Shown in pieces: positions 61,911 to 64,000 of a stretch of 64,000 bases of DNA. Below the pieces are notes generated by a model, which did not search any database, had not been told where the DNA came from, and worked only from the letters and a program-made list of their open reading frames with translations. The stretch spans positions 31,276 to 95,275 of the forward strand of contig JAEYPF010000002.1 of the NCBI GenBank assembly GCA_023411115.1. The letters are read 5' to 3'. The position numbers were made by a program, and so were the translations under genes. Source of the DNA: Methanobacteriota archaeon. Lineage in GTDB: Archaea > Methanobacteriota > Methanobacteria > Methanobacteriales > Methanobacteriaceae. Each line of letters opens with the position of its first letter. The first letter of the stretch is position 1.

Positions 61911-62438
61911 ATGGATAAACGCATAATTGTAATACTGATAATTCTGGGTTTTATTTTAACAGTTTTTATGTATAGTTACGCTGAACAAGAGAAAAAACCA
62001 CCAATACAAAATAACACAATTCAAAATACACCACAAAACAATGCAATACAAGAAGATAAAGGACAAAAACACACTGCCAAAGAGAATGATGTAACAGTAA
62101 TCCAAAAAGGACCTACTACACCTCAAAAAAGAGGCACAGAAGTACCTATATATTGCACAATAACAAACAAAGGAAAAAACACCATATACGAAACAGAAAT
62201 AATAGCAAATAACGGAGACGATACAAAATATTTAGGCACCATAAAACCAGGAGAAACCAGAAAATACACATACATGCTATATATACCAACAGATGAAGAC
62301 TTCATTAGTTGGATGGGAAATAGCTACGAATTAGAGAATCCATGGGATGTTGGTGTTTACCATATCGTTTTTAAAGATAAGAAAGGTGTTTTACATAAGA
62401 AAAATTCCAATTCTATTTTGATAAAATGGTTTGATTAA
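61911..62438 (+). CDS. Hypothetical anchored outer protein with Ig-like domain
   Basis: 175 residues. A membrane anchor (about 4-24, IIVILIILGFILTVFMYSYA), a Gln/Asn/Thr-rich linker and a C-terminal beta-sandwich resembling CARDB/COG1361 domains (VPIYCTITNKGKNTIYETEII and TIKPGETRKYTYMLYIPTDED). It probably sits on the outer cell face. ATG 61911 is preferred, though a GTG at 61893 in frame is possible; neither has a strong ribosome site. The palindrome at 61865 suggests TetR control. Confidence 0.6.
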   Translation: MDKRIIVILIILGFILTVFMYSYAEQEKKPPIQNNTIQNTPQNNAIQEDKGQKHTAKENDVTVIQKGPTTPQKRGTEVPIYCTITNKGKNTIYETEIIANNGDDTKYLGTIKPGETRKYTYMLYIPTDEDFISWMGNSYELENPWDVGVYHIVFKDKKGVLHKKNSNSILIKWFD

Positions 62439-62650
62439 ATAACTTCATTTTTTATTTTTCATTTTTTAAGGTTTTTGTTTAAATGATTCTCGACTAACTA
62501 CCTGCTTTAATAGTCATGCAGTTTCTAAAATGCGTAAATAGAATCAAGAATATAACTATCTAAAACGTTAAAAAAACATTTAATTTGGTAAAAATAACCT
62601 TTATACAAAAATAACGGATTACAAATTCTTATATTAAAAAATAGAAAAAC

Positions 62651-62669
62651 TGGTGGAAAAAATCCACCA
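62651..62669 (-). terminator. Terminator hairpin after mcrA
   Basis: Arms TGGTGGA and TCCACCA (7 bp) around a 5-nt A-run, just beyond the mcrA stop. On the leftward strand the stem is followed by GTTTTTCTATTTTTT, a good T-rich tail for archaeal termination at the end of the mcr operon. Confidence 0.7.
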
Positions 62670-62683
62670 TTTATCTTCAAAAC

Positions 62684-64000
<1,317 letters not shown>

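Overview
The window is an AT-rich archaeal chromosome segment from a methanogen of the Methanobacteriales, most likely a mesophilic Methanobacterium. The main evidence is the methyl-coenzyme M reductase alpha gene (mcrA) running off the right end, coenzyme F430 genes (cfbA, cfbE, hemC), and an archaeal information-processing set (TFB, aRF1, eIF5A, DnaG, Gar1, RtcB, XerA). Split GMP synthase subunits, a pyruvoyl arginine decarboxylase, and archaeal families such as DUF763, DUF447, UPF0282 and DUF211 agree with this. Gene starts mostly follow GGTGA- or GGAGG-type ribosome binding sites. Several starts are TTG or GTG and were set by those sites, so some genes here are shorter than the longest open frame. 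I saw no rRNA, tRNA, CRISPR array or intact insertion sequence.

Layout. 0-3.8 kb: a partial flavin-type oxidase gene behind a tandem TetR-like operator, an isochorismatase-like hydrolase, an MBL hydrolase, a GNAT/MarR pair with a perfect palindrome, and the GMP synthase ATPase subunit. 4-8.7 kb: a surface-glycan-like block (DUF2142, GtrA, FAD oxidoreductase) that separates the two GMP synthase subunit genes. 8.8-16 kb: GMP synthase glutaminase subunit, a DUF447 protein, a receiver/histidine kinase hybrid, UPF0282, adenine deaminase and a geranylgeranyl-reductase-like flavoprotein under DtxR-type boxes. 16-26.5 kb: a housekeeping block with F430/tetrapyrrole genes (cfbA, cfbE, hemC) and a polyamine/hypusine group (agmatinase, eIF5A, arginine decarboxylase). 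It also holds IMPase/FBPase, NAD kinase, a Gfo/Idh oxidoreductase and GfcR. 26.6-38.7 kb: translation, transcription and replication genes (aRF1, UMP kinase, TFB, Gar1, Toprim, DnaG, a Lon-like ATPase without protease domain, XerA, a WYL protein). 39-46 kb: TspO, a large 7TM-PAS-GAF histidine kinase, BioY, DUF1284, an unrecognised gene of atypical composition, a phosphoesterase and a HisG-like protein. 46.5-53 kb: an accessory region with a TetR regulator, membrane or secreted unknowns, an MFS exporter, a CPBP protease and a lipoprotein. 53-64 kb: DUF763, NadA, MTA phosphorylase, a secreted repeat protein, RtcB, a second TetR pair and mcrA.

The most unusual structure is in the 5' leaders. The guaAb and eIF5A leaders carry the same order of four triloop hairpins with compensated base changes. 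The hemC leader carries a longer version in which two long-range helices each enclose two hairpins. A single-hairpin version precedes the DUF447 gene. The other point of interest is a DtxR-type operator cluster on a two-way promoter whose rightward arm has no recognisable gene for about 500 bp. All family calls are from recognition of motifs; no database search was run.
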